Shown: positions 30,844-44,344 of the stretch, piece after piece
Numbering within the stretch: the first letter of the stretch is position 1
How the letters are laid out: every line of letters begins with the position of its first letter
Assembly: GCA_016165875.1 (NCBI GenBank)
Contig: JABBOT010000008.1
Location: forward strand, 1,974,409-2,038,408
Source: Acanthopleura granulata
Lineage: Eukaryota > Mollusca > Polyplacophora > Chitonida > Chitonidae
Length of the DNA stretch: 64,000 bases
Reading direction: 5' to 3'
Made by a program: the position numbers and the translations under genes
The notes under the pieces: model-generated
Databases searched by the model: none
Told to the model about the DNA's origin: nothing
The model's input: only the letters and a program-made list of their open reading frames with translations

Positions 30844-33800
30844 ATGTTTTATATATAGATGTTTAGATCAATAGCATGTTATAGTTACTGATGTTCCACG
30901 TCTGTTTGGTTCAGTTTAGAAGGAATAACCTTTGTCTTATATTTGTTAAAAATGCACAGAAAAATAATCATACCAGGGATACACTTTTCCACTCCTAATG
31001 CGACAATTTTATGCTAGAAGTGCGCCATTTGGTTCAGTTATTGTATTACCTTTTCAATGTAGCCTACGCGGAGGTCGACCTGGTTCACCTCCATTTTACA
31101 CACCTTGATATAGCCATTATATATTACACTGAATTCATGACTTAAAGTTTAAAAGGTATTTATGAATATCTACTTACCAGCGCGTCCAAGCGACGCTGAA
31201 TTTCAAAAGACTGTATAATTTGATCTTGATATAAAAGACTAACGTATCTTCCCGCTGCACGTGCTCAGGGCGTGAATGTCGCACTGGCCCATTTATAGGC
31301 TTTCATACAGTCAAATGTTTATCATGCTTCGTCGTGTCCAACACCTGTGAGAGAAATTCAGGTGAACTTTTCGCAACGATCCTTTCAATTTTTTTTTTCA
31401 AGTCATATGACCCTCAACGTCCTTGTTACACGAGACGTAAGTGGTAGACAATCTTTAGATCTACTGACTCCCTTTTCTATTCGCCCTACTTCGGGTCGAA
31501 ACAGAAAAAAAATGTGTTTCTTTTTCATATGTATGCTCTAGAGATAGAAAGAAGGGGGCGCAGACTATGCCCGACACTTACCCCTATGAAACTGTAGGAA
31601 AGAAAATTTGCTGAGCTCGAACGAATACAAGTAATGTGTCAATTCATCAAAAAAATAGATAGGTACACTCTGAATTAACTTCGACACATAAGAGCAGTCT
31701 TGGTTTTTGTTCCTTTCTTGTTCTTTTGTTTTGTTACCTTTTTCATTTCAATAGCTATTCACATAACACGGCACTTCCTCTTGTAAGGGAACCACAAACA
31801 TGTTTACAATATGGGTACATCTTTCCAGAATGTACGCTCTGTGTATAATGACACGAACTCATAAACACAGAAGCCTCCAGAGCACACGACTAAATTCCAG
31901 CGCAGGCTATCACGGACACAGAGAAAAATGGATGTCAGACACAGACCTGGTTGGCGTTAAAACAAAAACAAAAAAAATATAATACAATATTTTAAAGACG
32001 GGGTTCGTAACACTATCTCTAGTAGTGGTGGTAACAGATTATACTACGTTTTCTACTCCCCGAGGGTCTGATATAAATCATGGCTGCATGAACAATAATT
32101 TTAAATTATTGATCAAAAAAATTACCTACTACATGTAATTGACCGATCGACTTCTAAGCCTTCCAATTTATCGCTAGCCAATATAAAAAAAAATACCCAG
32201 GTCGACAGCATGTTCAGAGCAGTGAGCCTGTCTGACAGGCGACGCTACACAGTCCGTGTTATCGCTTAGGCAGTGATCACAAATAACGCAGTAGATCGCT
32301 AATATCCTCCCAAACCATATCAAGATACTAAAATTAATATTTGCAATAAAATTGTCGAAAATTTTCTGAAAATTTGCCTATTCGATTTCTGCATTTCAGC
32401 CATTGTGCCTCATTAATATTCAACCAAAACGACCCGAACCATACATCTGCAGGGGTTAGGGATCAGCCGATACTGACTACACCAACTCGGATGATTTCGA
32501 ATTTAGATATACACAGATAGATGTAGAGTACAGCAGCTTAAACAGCATTGAGAAAAGATTACTAATAATCTTCTCATTAAACTATGAGTCAGAAACGTGT
32601 GTCTGTTCCGTTCGATACCGCCACAACAACAGTAACATTCACACCCACCTATCGAACAGTAGTTTTGCGACAACTAACCACCAATTACAACTCTTGACTT
32701 GCTTGTCAACCTCTCTTTTACGCTTCTTTTTGGCCGATCCTGTTCATAGAGAGCCGTAAGTCCTTCTTTTATGCGTGTCATCAGCCAGGTTTGTTCACAT
32801 ATGAAGTTTACCGAGCTCTGCGCCAATAACTGCCTATTAAATTGTTTTGCTGGCTTTAGCTTCTGGTAGGGCAAAGGGCATTTTTATTTGACAGCCTTGA
32901 TAATCTGGCGTATTTGAAATAAAATCCCATGAGGCTCGTTTTCTCTCTCGAAGGAGAAAGGCTATGTGGTTTTGCAAGCTGAGTCAGGTGTCGGCCCGCA
33001 GAAAGCTGGCTCCCTTGTTTCCTGATCTCCCCATCGACAACGTGCCTCAAAGTTTTATTTCAAATACACCTGATTGAAAATACCAGATATGTTTACACCA
33101 CCGCACTGATCCTACTAGCCTGCAGGCCTTCAAAAGTTTTTTTCTGAGTGAGCTGTAGTATATGTAATCAAAACAGATGGTGTCTATTCACACAATGCAG
33201 TATAGCTACTCAGGCGATGTAGTCGTATGCACTCAGTCTCGTATTTTATTTATTTATTTTTTCAAAACGTTTTATGTAATTATTACATAGTTTTGTTGCA
33301 ATTAGTTTCTGATTGTGAAAGTGAGTTTGGCTATTCTTGTAAAGTTGTAGTTTTAATTCACATCATCAATAGTATGAATAAAATTTGGCAATGTATCTCC
33401 ACCAAACGCTTATTTATGATTTCTATGTGATAACTATAAGAAGGTACTTTCAATGTTAAACTCCAGTTCAATATAACTCAGTTAGCCTCACGCATTCACC
33501 TTTACACGAATTGTTACAAATCGCAGGAATGACTCATTCTTTCCACACTCCTCTCCCGTGTAGTCTGCTTTTGTTTTGCTTTTTTATTTTGTCGCGTACT
33601 TGTGGTTTTCTGTAAATTCGTCCATTGATACTATCGGTATTTCTTTTTTTTTTTTCAGCGACATGTAACATCCAAAAGACTACAAAATGATATGTATCAC
33701 ATCTCAGTACTTGCCATGAAACTCAAGTTAAGACACCTTTTGTGCTCTACAATATTATATTCTCCTACGCATGTTTTCAACAGCCCGTCTCAATTGCCTT

Positions 33801-34287
33801 AAGTGACGTCAAACTTATTATGATCAGCGTGGCCTGCTGTGTAACGAGATGTCGTAGACTTATAATTGGCTAATGTCAACCTAAGGTCGACCAGTAGGCT
33901 GACAGTCGTGACCTAAATGTTCATTTAGCACAATATAAGTTGCTTCATTCGAGAGTTTACAACAACTTATCTGTTGTTTTACAGTTTTGGAAATGATTAC
34001 CTATCAGATTAATGTAAATCAAAGGGAGTGTTGTAAAACAACACAGATTACTGCTGTTATATGTTTACCAAGAAAATCAGTGTGAAAACATTTACAGTTA
34101 AGTGCACTGTAAATGGTCAAACCACTACAGTTTTACAGAGAATACTGCAGATACACACCGACTAAAGCAAAATCACACCACAAAGTTGCAGAATTACACT
34201 TAAATCTGGCGAAAATCAATTACGACACGATATATTGTAACAGGATACAGAACTGCAGCCTGTAAACTTGCATTCAATTCTTGCAGT
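30844..34287. repeat. No gene seen; three dispersed-repeat copies
   Basis: Three segments have partners elsewhere in the window. 31470-31615 (gagatagaaag, then gaaagaaaatttgc) matches 34870-35015. 31826-31900 matches 17560-17635. 33685-33920 (gccatgaaactcaagttaag, then gcatgttttcaaca) matches 37107-37315. Adjacent minus-strand frames of 64 and 66 codons at 33050-32674 are unrecognised. Confidence 0.5.
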
Positions 34288-34475
34288 GAACTCAAGAATA
34301 TTTCACTTATACCACATCAGCCAGCTAGAATTATGCTGAAAGGAAAACGGGCACGTTGCTGACCCTCTCACGTACGAGCAGATAGAAAGCCAGCAAGAGC
34401 TTGGCTTGAGCTCACCGCGGCAACTTTCATGAGAGGCTCCTTGATCATTGCGCCGCACTAGAGCGTTAAACACCC
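34288..34475 (-). repeat. SINE copy, degraded
   Basis: A reverse-orientation copy: ctcaagaatatttcacttat, a worn cagccagctagaattatgct, aggaaaacgggcacgttgct, gaaagccagcaagagcttgg, a ttgagctcacc B-box complement and gagaggctccttgatcattg. The poly-TAAA tail is missing. Confidence 0.75.
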
Positions 34476-35381
34476 TGATTGTAATAATGGTGTGTGTGGT
34501 CTGTTGACTGGCTATGTAAGTAATGGTTTCATTGGGATTTAACAAACCTTGTAACGCGATTGATACCGAGCAAGGCACCTGGACGGACTTTCTAGCCTCA
34601 AGGCCATCCTAGGGACAAAACATATGACGGGAAGTTAAGAGAATAAAAACAGAATTTTTTTAAACATTTTTTAAAACCCAAAATATGTAGTTTTGCCACG
34701 AAGAGTAGCTAGAGCGGCAAATATGGAAAGAGAAGCTATCTTTAGCTATACACATTTTCGCGAAATAAAGTAAGGTTGATGACGGTGAACGTTTTGAAAC
34801 ACCTTTGCGTGAGCTGTTAAAACAAGTACATCTGTGAGAGGTTATGGCTGACGGCTTCACTCATTACACGTGGTTGTTCATGCAGGCGAATTATTTCGGC
34901 TGAAAAGAAAAATAATGGTTTTTATACTGTATGTACACTATAGAGATAGAAGGGCACTGCAGTTCTTTCCGGATACCTATCCTTATGGAGTCTCATCAGA
35001 CAAGAAAATTTGCAACATAAGTTAAATTTGCAACATAAGTTAAATTTACTGCAGAAAATTAAGCAGATTAGGAAAACTTCCACATCCCTCTCATTCCAAA
35101 AACATCACAGTTACCCTAACCAGCTGGTCTTACGCCAAAATAATTCAACAAATTTCGACAATGATTCTCTACAGAGCCAATTCCACCAGTTAACAGGTTC
35201 ATATTGCTGTACTTGCTGTAAGCCGGGATTAGTTGTAAATAAAGGACACCATATGGCGAGAACATGGAATCATGACATCCAAACTGGTGAAAACGTTATC
35301 GCACTCATGACATCTCATGTTTTCTGAGATTATATTATTATACAAGACGATGGCAATTAATATATACTGGCATTTTTAACT
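34476..35381. repeat. No gene seen; dispersed repeat and 18-bp duplication
   Basis: 34870-35015 is the partner of 31470-31615. An 18-bp unit (tgcaacataagttaaatt) is tandemly duplicated at 35007-35046. The 105-codon frame 35010-35327 begins inside the duplication and has no recognisable domain. Confidence 0.5.
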
Positions 35382-35617
35382 ATTTATTTATTTCTTTGGT
35401 CGGTATTTTATACAACGGCGGCCAGTATTATGGTAGGAGGAAAGCGAGCAGAGCCCAGGAAAAACCCACGACCATCTGCAGGTTGCTGGCAGACGTGCGG
35501 CCGGAGAGGAAGTCAACATGAGCTGGACATGAACTCACAGCGAACGCATTGATGGGAGGCGTGTGTGTCATTATGCTACGCTTATTGCGCTTACCAACTA
35601 AACCACGGAGGCCCAGG
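35382..35617 (-). repeat. Full-length SINE copy
   Basis: The most complete reverse-orientation copy: a ttatttatttcttt tail, cggcggccagtattatggta, cacgaccatctgcaggttgc, cggccggagaggaagtcaac, a B-box complement (gacatgaactcac) and an A-box/acceptor-like end (ccaactaaaccacggaggcc). It supports a tRNA-derived head joined to a conserved body. Confidence 0.9.
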
Positions 35618-37106
35618 CGTTTGAACTAAACTAATGTTTGGACTGATTTAAAATTTAAACTAAGTTTTCAAGAAATGATAGAAAAAAATATCACAGAAAT
35701 TAAGACCATCCTACGATGACCACAACGTAATTGTTTAACCTTAGAACATTAAGTGAAAATGAACACGAAAGACACAAAGCTTGGCTGATGAATAATTTGT
35801 CTTCTCAAAGGGTTCTTTCTAGATGATATATGTTGTTTATAAGCGGGGTTAAAGGTCGTAACTATGACTGTATCCGTTGTTATTCAAATGGAAGGGGGCG
35901 AACTGGCAGCTAGTAGGGTAACTATGATGTGTTTGACGGTGTGGAAGTCTTTCGAATCTGCTGATTTAAATACTTTTCTGTGGAAAAAGTTGACTTTTTA
36001 TGAGTATTTGTTATTGATGCAGAGATTATTCTAATGTTCTCTCGCTTTCAGGAGATTGGATTGACAGTTTTGACGTTGCCATTTATGCTAGTAGTATTAT
36101 CGATGTTTGCTGTCTAGCCTTGACTAGCAAAACAGCGGTCTTTGATATGCTAATGTGTGGTCATAATAGGTTACTGTTCTCGTGGACCAATCAGTCGTAC
36201 CGACGATCCGCCTCACTATATTATGCTCTGCGATAAAGCGGTTTTATTTCTGCTAGTTTTTAATTTCTATATTTTAGGAACTTCAGGCTGACGTGTGAGT
36301 GTCGGGTTTTGACTAACGTTTAGAGTATCCGTGAGAGGAAAGGACCTCTGGTAGCGGAGCGGAGTCCTATGAGGGCATTTTTGAGGTGGTCAAAATGTCA
36401 CCGATTCACTTAAATAGTTCCAGTTTTAGAGTGTACTATCCCGGTTTGTTTCGGCATCTCTGAAATGTTTTCTTCTATTTAGGCATTTAAGTCCCATTAC
36501 AGCAGTGTCACTATGAAGCACGAGGTAACCAGCTGATTTAATACGACTCAAATCATTTTTAACAAAATATTTGTGTCTTGCTTGCTGGCACTCTTTTGTT
36601 TCATGATACAATTGTGGGCATTTCCAGAGACTCGGTCAGGCGAATATTAAAAAGAATGTTTGTTGCGGTTAACCCTACCCATCCGCTAAATTTATTCCTA
36701 CTCCAAACATGCCGGAATACATCCCATTACACTGCTCCGATTTACCGAAATGATTCCCAGCTTTGCAGGTTTACCCCCGTTGGAGCAAGAAAAAAAGTCT
36801 TTTCACACACATCTATCGTATCCTTGTCACCTTGTCATGTGTTGGCCTTAATGAATAGAATTCATTTCGTGTAGTTTGGGCGAGAGAAGCCATGGGGTTT
36901 AAAATCAGCCAAACTCGATCCAGTGTTGAAACATAAACAAAAGCCGGGATGTATTGGTATCCAAATCGCAAATTTTCACGCACGTTCGACTGCCTTAAGA
37001 GTTACAACATATTCTGTGGTACCCGTCAGTCACAACGGAGAGCTATCCCACCTCCTGGTGTTTGTGGTATTTATTTTGAATTTTATGCCACGGTGACAAT
37101 AATTGG
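35618..37106. other. No gene seen
   Basis: Short frames only (up to 98 codons at 36578-36874, unrecognised). Confidence 0.5.
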
Positions 37107-37315
37107 TAATACGTATCACATCTCACGTCGGTATTCGCCATGAAACTCAAGTTAAAACACTTTTTGAGGTCTATAATAATATATACCCATAAGCATGTTT
37201 TCAACACCTCTTTCCTCGAGTGACTTCACAATTATTACAATTATCATGGCATGCTGGGTAACAGGACGGATCAGGCCCGACTGTGAGGTGTTGACAGACG
37301 TGACTAAAGCTGGAC
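37107..37315 (+). repeat. Dispersed repeat, second copy
   Basis: Matches 33685-33920 in the same orientation. Shared anchors are gtatcacatctca, gccatgaaactcaagtta, gcatgttttcaaca and gacag(t/a)cgtgac. The family is unnamed and non-coding. Confidence 0.65.
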
Positions 37316-38325
37316 AAACCCGTTCTACATGTCTGAATTTCAAATCCGCTATGGTTTGAGCAACTTTCGGTCACTATTCAATCTCAAAATATAGTTCAAG
37401 AATTCTGCCTTGTCGGGTAAACAATTGTTCCCCAAAGCTAACCATAGGACTGTTGAGAAAGTAGTGCAAAGAGAACACGTGTCCTCCACAGTTTAGCAGA
37501 GACAGTAGACTTAAAGTTAATGGTGAGAGGAGTTTGAAGACACTCCCAGCATTGAAGCCATATAACCTATAACCTAACAATACATTCACGCTGTGACATA
37601 AATACTTAATGCGTGGCGTTTAGGTATACACTATAATGTAGTGTACCCTATACGTAAACACCATATATGCTGGGCTAGGGTGATCCCAGATTTATGAGTA
37701 AAAGACGAAGGTGTTAACGATCATAAGAATATGACATCTCATGACGAAAATGGAGGGTCAAATGAATTAACCAGTTGTGTAAGACGAACAGAACACTCAA
37801 CTAGTAGTTATGGTCAACCGAAGGATTGAGGACACAGACGCTGTTACAACCAGCTGCGAACCCTTGGTCAGTATTACCTCCCTTGCCTAACCAGCAGATG
37901 TTAGAGTTTTCATTCACTTACGCAGATCGCGAAAATTTGGCGGAAACCAGTTGCGGCAAAAAAGCTGGCCGAAAGTTGGGAAGGTTGGGAAGGTAAGGAA
38001 ATTGTCTATTATCGGGGATCGTGCATGTTAGTGGCGGTTAACTGACTGTATGTTTAAGTGCCGTTCTTGTGGAAAAGGCTTTAAATCTATCACCTTGTAC
38101 TAGAGACATTGCAGCAGAATTCCCTTCAATTCTCCGAATATAAGGTTTCCCTGTTGAATAAGAAATTGTCGGCCTAAGATTTCCTCGCATGTTGCACGGA
38201 GGCATCGTATGTCATTACCATTATTCTAGATTAACTGTTCATTTATTGAGTTACCAAGCACGTCAAAGAGAAATGTCAGGAGCCATTTAAATCTGAACAT
38301 CCTCCTCGTGAAATAAGTTGGATTA
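37316..38325. other. No gene seen
   Basis: No recognised repeats or open frames above 75 codons. Confidence 0.5.
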
Positions 38326-38440
38326 TTTATTGATTTATTTGATTTGTGCTATATGCCGTACTGAAAAATAATTCACTTATATGATGGCGGCCAGCATTAT
38401 GGTGGGAGGCAATCGGGCAGAGCCAAGGGGAAACCCTACA
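38326..38440 (-). repeat. SINE copy, 3' half
   Basis: A reverse-orientation copy: tttattgatttatttgattt, tgccgtactgaaaaat, gatggcggccagcattatgg, ggcaatcgggcagagccaag. It ends abruptly near 38440. Confidence 0.85.
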
Positions 38441-39715
38441 AAGTAGTATCCATTAATCTCCATTTGACAGAGTGGAATTTAGCTATTAAATTGTTTCTTG
38501 AAACAAATTCCATAATTGTCAACAGTTTAGAGCTCTGGTGTACTGCTGTCTTTTCATCATTATTATATATTTATAGCAGCTTCTGTAAAACCAAGTTTAT
38601 ATACCAGCACTGATATCTTTAAACACCGAAACAGCGCATGCTCATGTCTGATTTTAAATGTTATGATGTCCTCACTTATAGGTTCGATGAATACCACTTT
38701 ATGCCTTCATGGAAAAGTTTGCCAATATTCGCTAACTTGTCAGAGGTTGGAGGTTTACACCGGGAGCTCTGCATTCGCAAATGTTGGTATACTGCCTGTC
38801 ATTGTACAAGGGAAAAATTGAGAATGGCTTAAGATAAAAATCACTGATATGAAGTTGCCTAGGGGTACTTTTAACACAGTAATATGCAGCGTCAATGTCC
38901 CTTGAATATCAGAGAAATTCTTTTAAAAAACAGTGGAATGCGTTGCGTTGCGAGTTGTTATTTTCACGCATGTTTATGTGCATGTGATTGTGCGACTCAT
39001 TCGTGCAGATTTTATGTCAGTTACAAATTCCAACTGTTTCCATTGCAGATGATTTGTGAATCTGAATCCCTCAGCTGGGAAGAAATCGAAGGCCAGACAA
39101 AGTGGAATACCCAGTAAAGCCGTGTCAATCCTGAAGTCCCTAAACAAGGTGGATTAGAATATGTTGTGTCACCAAGTGGCACTGTTGCGTGTAAAAATAA
39201 AAGATAATGCATTAGCGTTTTGGTGAAATATTTTGTTCTTTCTTCAGATAGTTGGGTGATTAATAATGGTTTAGAAAACATGTCTTCAAATAATCTAAAC
39301 CTCTCAAACACAAATAAGTGTGTAAGACATGTATGTAAGAGATATACTTGTAAGAAGGTTTGACAAGGTCTTTGTTTTGCTTTAAAGTGCAAACTCATAT
39401 TTTTCACTTACTCAATGTTGGAATCAGAGAAAGACGCAATTAAAGATTTTATGTATCACTCGTGTTGCCATGCATGATTTAATCTGCATACATACGCCTT
39501 TTATGTCTTTGAATCTTTCGTCGATATGCTGAAGTTAGAAACATGTGTACCATTAGCCTTGCCCATAGCAAATTCTGTGACTTGTGTGGCTAGTTTTTTG
39601 TTAAATCTTTGAAATAACGAATGAATGGAATTATCATATGTTACTTTTTACTTGATTTGAGAATTAATTAGAATTAGGTAATTTAGAATTCCTTTTTTGG
39701 GGTATTACAAGATTG
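38441..39715. other. No gene seen
   Basis: The longest frame (128 codons, 39407-39021 minus) is unrecognised and overlaps a 77-codon plus-strand frame. Neither is supported. Confidence 0.45.
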
Positions 39716-40020
39716 ACAATTACAAATCTACTCTGAAGTCCATAATAAAACCCCAGAAGGGAATTTGCCGTGAATTTCGATGCTAATTTACAATGGTTTT
39801 CTCTGTTATACTACAGCAATAACAACTCCAAATCTACCGTGAAACTAGTGAAAAAATCACAGAAGTGTTTTGTTAACTTGCCATGGATTTCGATGCTAAT
39901 TTACAATGGTTTCTTCAGTAACACTACAGCAGTGACAACTGCAAATCTACTGTGAAGTCAGTAATAAAATTACAGTAAGGTTTTGTTAATTTGCAATGGG
40001 TTTTACGGGTTATTTACAAA
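39716..40020 (+). repeat. 113-bp tandem repeat, about 2.5 units
   Basis: atttcgatgctaatttacaa occurs at 39774 and 39887, and the segment acaactgcaaatctactgtg-like recurs before each. Units share ctacagca(a/g)t(a/g)acaact and end in ttgc(c/a)atgg. Confidence 0.75.
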
Positions 40021-40131
40021 AGGTATTATGTGGAAATGTACAACTTTTCTGGGTGAAAATGTACAAGCAGTAAGTACTGGTTACAAAATGTCCAGCACTT
40101 TTCGCCGTAAAATTACAGTGTAATTTTTTGC

Positions 40132-40162
40132 AATGTACGGCGTAAAACCCGAATCAAATGAA
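40132..40162 (+). repeat. Isolated SINE tail
   Basis: Only the 3' end of the common SINE is present (tacggcgtaaaacccgaatc, aaatgaa), about 110 bp beyond the 113-bp repeat. Confidence 0.6.
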
Positions 40163-40916
40163 CGCCTTGCCACATGCAAACATGAATCGATAAAGTATCC
40201 CATTTGAAATTAAAAAAAACCACACCACACCTGTGGTGTAGCATAACTGAGATCGTATTTCAAAGTAAGCAAAATGAGACACGCCAAGAAAATCGAATTG
40301 GCTAGACCTATACCGTCTTGTTAATCTTAACCAAGTATCTGTAAATATCAGAGAATGCAGGTGTTCCGTTGATGTAGCCCGAGCAACGTTTTGCCTTTAA
40401 AATCCATGATAAGTAGTGAAGAATTTTCCTGATGTAGATGATCTGCCAGTTAAATGGCTTATATGTGTATGATACCTGCGATATGTACATTTAGCATTAG
40501 CATTGAGGTATGGAATGACGGGCATTCATATCCAAGTCATTTTCCCCCAAAATTCTAATAAATGTATAATGCGAAAATCCCCAGCCCCAGTCAAAAAGAC
40601 CATTTCAAAACACAAAAATGCATAAGGCAAAGGAAGTTACCTTTGTCAAGTCATTATTCATTCGTTTTCCAAGTATATTTGAAAACTGATAAGTTGCTGA
40701 ATTTTAATTTCATTATAAACGGTGATAGTATTTTAGTATTTTGTTTGACATTATGCATTGTTCAAGCAATATCTGTCCTTTAAACCAGAATCATTGACAT
40801 TTCTTACTAAATATATATCTGTCACATTAACATTAGGATTTGTCGTACTGTTGATATCATATGGTTAAGCGGTGGTATTTCTATATGTAGAAGTAAGTTG
40901 CTATCATATAGAATTG
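40163..40916. other. No gene seen; short perfect hairpin
   Basis: ACACCACA (40222-40229) and TGTGGTGT (40232-40239) form an 8-bp perfect hairpin with a 2-base loop. Nothing else is recognised. Confidence 0.5.
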
Positions 40917-41124
40917 GTGGGGCCTCCATGGCCGAGGAGTTTAGCGGGGCAGCACCGCATAATGACTCAGGAGCCTCTCCCCAATGCGGTCGCTGTAAGT
41001 TTAAGTCCAGCTCATGCTATATTCCTCTCCGGCCGTTCATGGGGAGGTCGGCCAGCAATTTGCGGATGGTTGTGGGTTTCCTACGACCATAATGCTGACC
41101 GCCGTCAAATAAATAAATAAATAT
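40917..41124 (+). repeat. Full-length SINE copy with tRNA-like promoter
   Basis: A plus-orientation copy with an A-box-like tggccgaggagtttag (40929-40944) and a B-box-like gtaagtttaagtcc (40995-41008). The body then reads cctctccggccgttcatggg and gtcggccagcaatttgcgga, the downstream block is shortened, and the tail is (AAAT)n. It shows the element's RNA polymerase III ancestry. Confidence 0.9.
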
Positions 41125-41350
41125 AGAGGTGGTGAATTCATGTAGCTGAGGACAATGGTTGAATAATTCTATCAGCGTCATCTTCTCCTTAATCAAGGGA
41201 GGCGACTCGCCTTGCCGTGCTTATCTGAAAGTGCTTGAAGGGCACCCTTCATGCTCCCTCCCACCCCCACCATCCCCAAGCCCTTGTCCACCGACCATCA
41301 GAAAAGTGAAGCATTCTTCAGTAGGATGTTAAACAGTATCTAAATAAATG
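41125..41350 (+). repeat. Worn SINE-like element next to the previous copy
   Basis: aaaagtgaagcattcttcag, aggatgttaaacagtatcta and aaataaatg at 41305-41350 resemble another SINE 3' tail, preceded by a C-rich stretch. Weaker than the other copies. Confidence 0.4.
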
Positions 41351-43427
41351 TAAAACAATGACTTTATTTCAGGCCTTCATGAAAACAGGAAATACAAAGC
41401 TTCACTACGACTAGGTTTTAATAAATCTGCAGCACATCTATAGCCGATGTTTTGTCAACACAGCAAAAATTTCATACATGAGCTAGGATTTGGGTTTTAT
41501 TTTTATTTCATTTTTTGCACGTTGCCTTAACCTGTCAGTTATGCCATTTTACACACCAGCTATAATCCCTTGTATTCCTCACCCAGGACTACTTCATACA
41601 CATGTTCAACATTCCTTTCGTGTAATTGAGGAGATCTTCCGCATAAAAAGGCCATATGGCTCGAGGACAAATGGAAATCAAACTGTTGTAAATGTTGGCT
41701 TTGTCTGAAGCGGGAGACCCGACGGCACAATGGCCATATAATGTTAGCACTCGGTTTACCGAGGCAGTCAGCCGGCTCGTTACGTCTGATTGATGTGGAG
41801 CAGGTAGAAACGTTAAGTGTCAATACGTTACCTATGAACTACAGCTTGTCCTCGTTAAACGGTGGTGAATGTTCTTAATGATGTGAGGTTTGGACACACG
41901 AAGGATGACAACATCTCAGTAGAGGAGTCGTATGTATTCTACAAGAATCACTTGTCAGTCGTTTAGCAGACAGTATAGGTGAATAAACGTTGACCCAAAT
42001 CTTTCAAGAATTTTAAGGTAAGTTAACCAGTCCTTGGTTGGTTAGAAGCGAAAGACGGCAACATTGTTGATTGTATGTATACAGAAAACCAACGCAGGTA
42101 GGGGTAGCCGACTATTCACTCTACAAGATGGATTCAATCACTCATGTAAATGTTTTCTAGGCCTAGAAAGTAAACAGAAGCTGCAAATAATCAGAAGCCT
42201 GCAGACATGAACGTAATGAGGTACTTATACTTGTGATTATTATAGGATTTTTCTGATAATGGCAAAATGTTTCAAATGAGAAGGTATGTGCCTTAAGTGG
42301 TGGAAAAACAGGTCAATAATTTATTGTGTAGTCAGATAGGGAGTCTCTACATAACTTTTAAACGTGTGTCGAATTTCGTAGCATGGTTTTGGATTACTCA
42401 GAGGTTTGTGACACACTAAAGAAACAAACATCTGTATACATTACTCCATGTTTTTTCTTATTCTTCAGTATGTGTCAATGTTGTTTTCCTTCTAGAAATA
42501 AAAATTAAACTAGGACTGCTCATCTCCTCTGTTATTTTATATGTCTTAGTCATCACGGTAATGCATGGGGAAGCAAGGAAACTAAAATTGTGTGAAATTA
42601 TAATCTTTCTCTACCCTTTTTTGAATGCAAAATCAACTACGGAGCTGTAACTAAGTGGCTAAAACAATTGTTTTAAGAAAAGGAGTGTTTTCCGCGATTC
42701 CTCGAGTCCGGCGTGTGGCATTGCTAGTATAATATTCCGTATCATTTTGGTTACAGTGTATGAAAAAAATCCTGAAACCCCTTTTCTTCAATCAAAAAAT
42801 TGCTGATGGTTTTGAATATTTATTGCAACTTTTCGTGAAAATAGCGGTTGAATGAATGGCTGATGCGTCTTTTTTTAACGCTGTGTGGGCTGGTTCGCTA
42901 ACCATTCATTAGTGCTACAGTATTCTTGATTAAAAGTGTAGCTGTGCTGTTTACTTTGGTGGCCGTCATGTATATCCAGACACTTCTAAATAGAACAGTT
43001 GTCATACTGAGTCTGCATATCCTACTTCTTGCGAAGTTGATCGATAACGCTAATTCAAGTAAGAAATGGTACAATTTTTAAAGAAAATCACGGCATGAGA
43101 CTCATATTCTTGGCCATATTTGTGCACAGATGTAAACGCTGGCCATATTAGAGAAATGCAAACATTCCAGGAAATTGGGTACTCAGTTGGAGAGGCGCAT
43201 CTTTGACGAACCAGGCATTTTAAGCCAAGAGACTTTAGAAAAATGTGAACAATTTTCACTCAGGGGGACAGACACGGCGTCAACAGTGACCCGTGGTCTG
43301 AGAAGGAAAACAACTCGTACCTCTCTTGTGAACCGATTAAAGCGTTGACTCACTGTGACTACTGGGTCCGTCTCAGCTGTGGCAGTAAGACGAGGCTAGT
43401 CAAGAAACTGGCAATGGTCGATGGTTT
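41351..43427. other. No gene seen
   Basis: Short frames on both strands near 41490-41823 overlap and are unrecognised. Confidence 0.5.
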
Positions 43428-43525
43428 TCTCCTGGCACCGTGGTTTCCACCACACATAAACCTATAGCCGCCATGATATAAGTAGCAAATTATTCTAGAC
43501 GGTGTTAAACATAAATCAGGCAATC
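43428..43525 (+). repeat. Very degraded SINE 3' part
   Basis: tggtttccaccacacataaa, ctatagccgccatgatataa, gtagcaaattattctaga and ggtgttaaacataaatcag follow the order of the common SINE at low similarity. Confidence 0.5.
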
Positions 43526-44344
43526 AATCTCTAACATGCGAAAATAGTGTACGAGGACATGTGACGAAAAGAGGCGCATAGTGTCACAATCTTCAGATAA
43601 CTCACCTCATTCTATAATCTCCATATATTTCTTTATGGCCAGTTGTTTGACCTGAATGTCAGTCCCAAGAGTATTGCTTTACCGGAGTGGATTTATTCTT
43701 TGTTTTTAAAGAAAGAGTGGCTGCAAATATTTATAATCAGGAAACTAATTCCTGACTTTTTTGATGAATTTGTACGCGAGCGACAGTCTGGAACAGACTT
43801 AAGTTCTACCAGATATGAGCAAGGTTTGGGGAAAAACGACTCCACTGAAATGCAGCATGTTCCAGTTTGCTCTGAAATAAAACGCTATTGCCTACTCTTT
43901 GGTCCTAGTCTTGGTACAGGCTGTCTGCCCTCAGCCAGGACATTTTTGATGCTACATTGGTTTTAAAATAAACGCAGAAAATAAGACCTATGTCAACGCC
44001 CATTTTCTCGTTATTGTCATAAAACATTAGTAGTTTATTCCCAGATTAGGGGCAAAATGATCCGCCCTTTGGCCAATATATCTCAGAGTTTGAATCTCCA
44101 GTCTTCATATCAGACTGCTGAGTGCTCTGAAGATAAAGTTGGATGGTTACTAAACAATCATGCAAAACTGTTGGTTTTACCGCAGTGTAAGAGCCTGCCT
44201 TCTGCATTATTTTATGTTTCAGTGCGTGACTAACACCCGTCTTCCTCGCATGAAAGGAACAGCTTATACTGATGGAAAGTGTGGTAGCCACCTTAAAACT
44301 AATGGCTTTTATTGAAAATTACCTATCCCTTTCCGCAATAAGTC
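43526..44344. other. No gene seen
   Basis: A 107-codon frame at 43643-43966 begins at TTG and is unrecognised. Confidence 0.45.

Noticed and set aside
39021..39407. 128-codon minus-strand frame
   Set aside because: No recognisable motif, overlaps another frame, and its length is possible by chance in 64 kb.
40929..41008. tRNA gene
   Set aside because: This is the tRNA-derived head of a SINE joined to the common body and an (AAAT)n tail.
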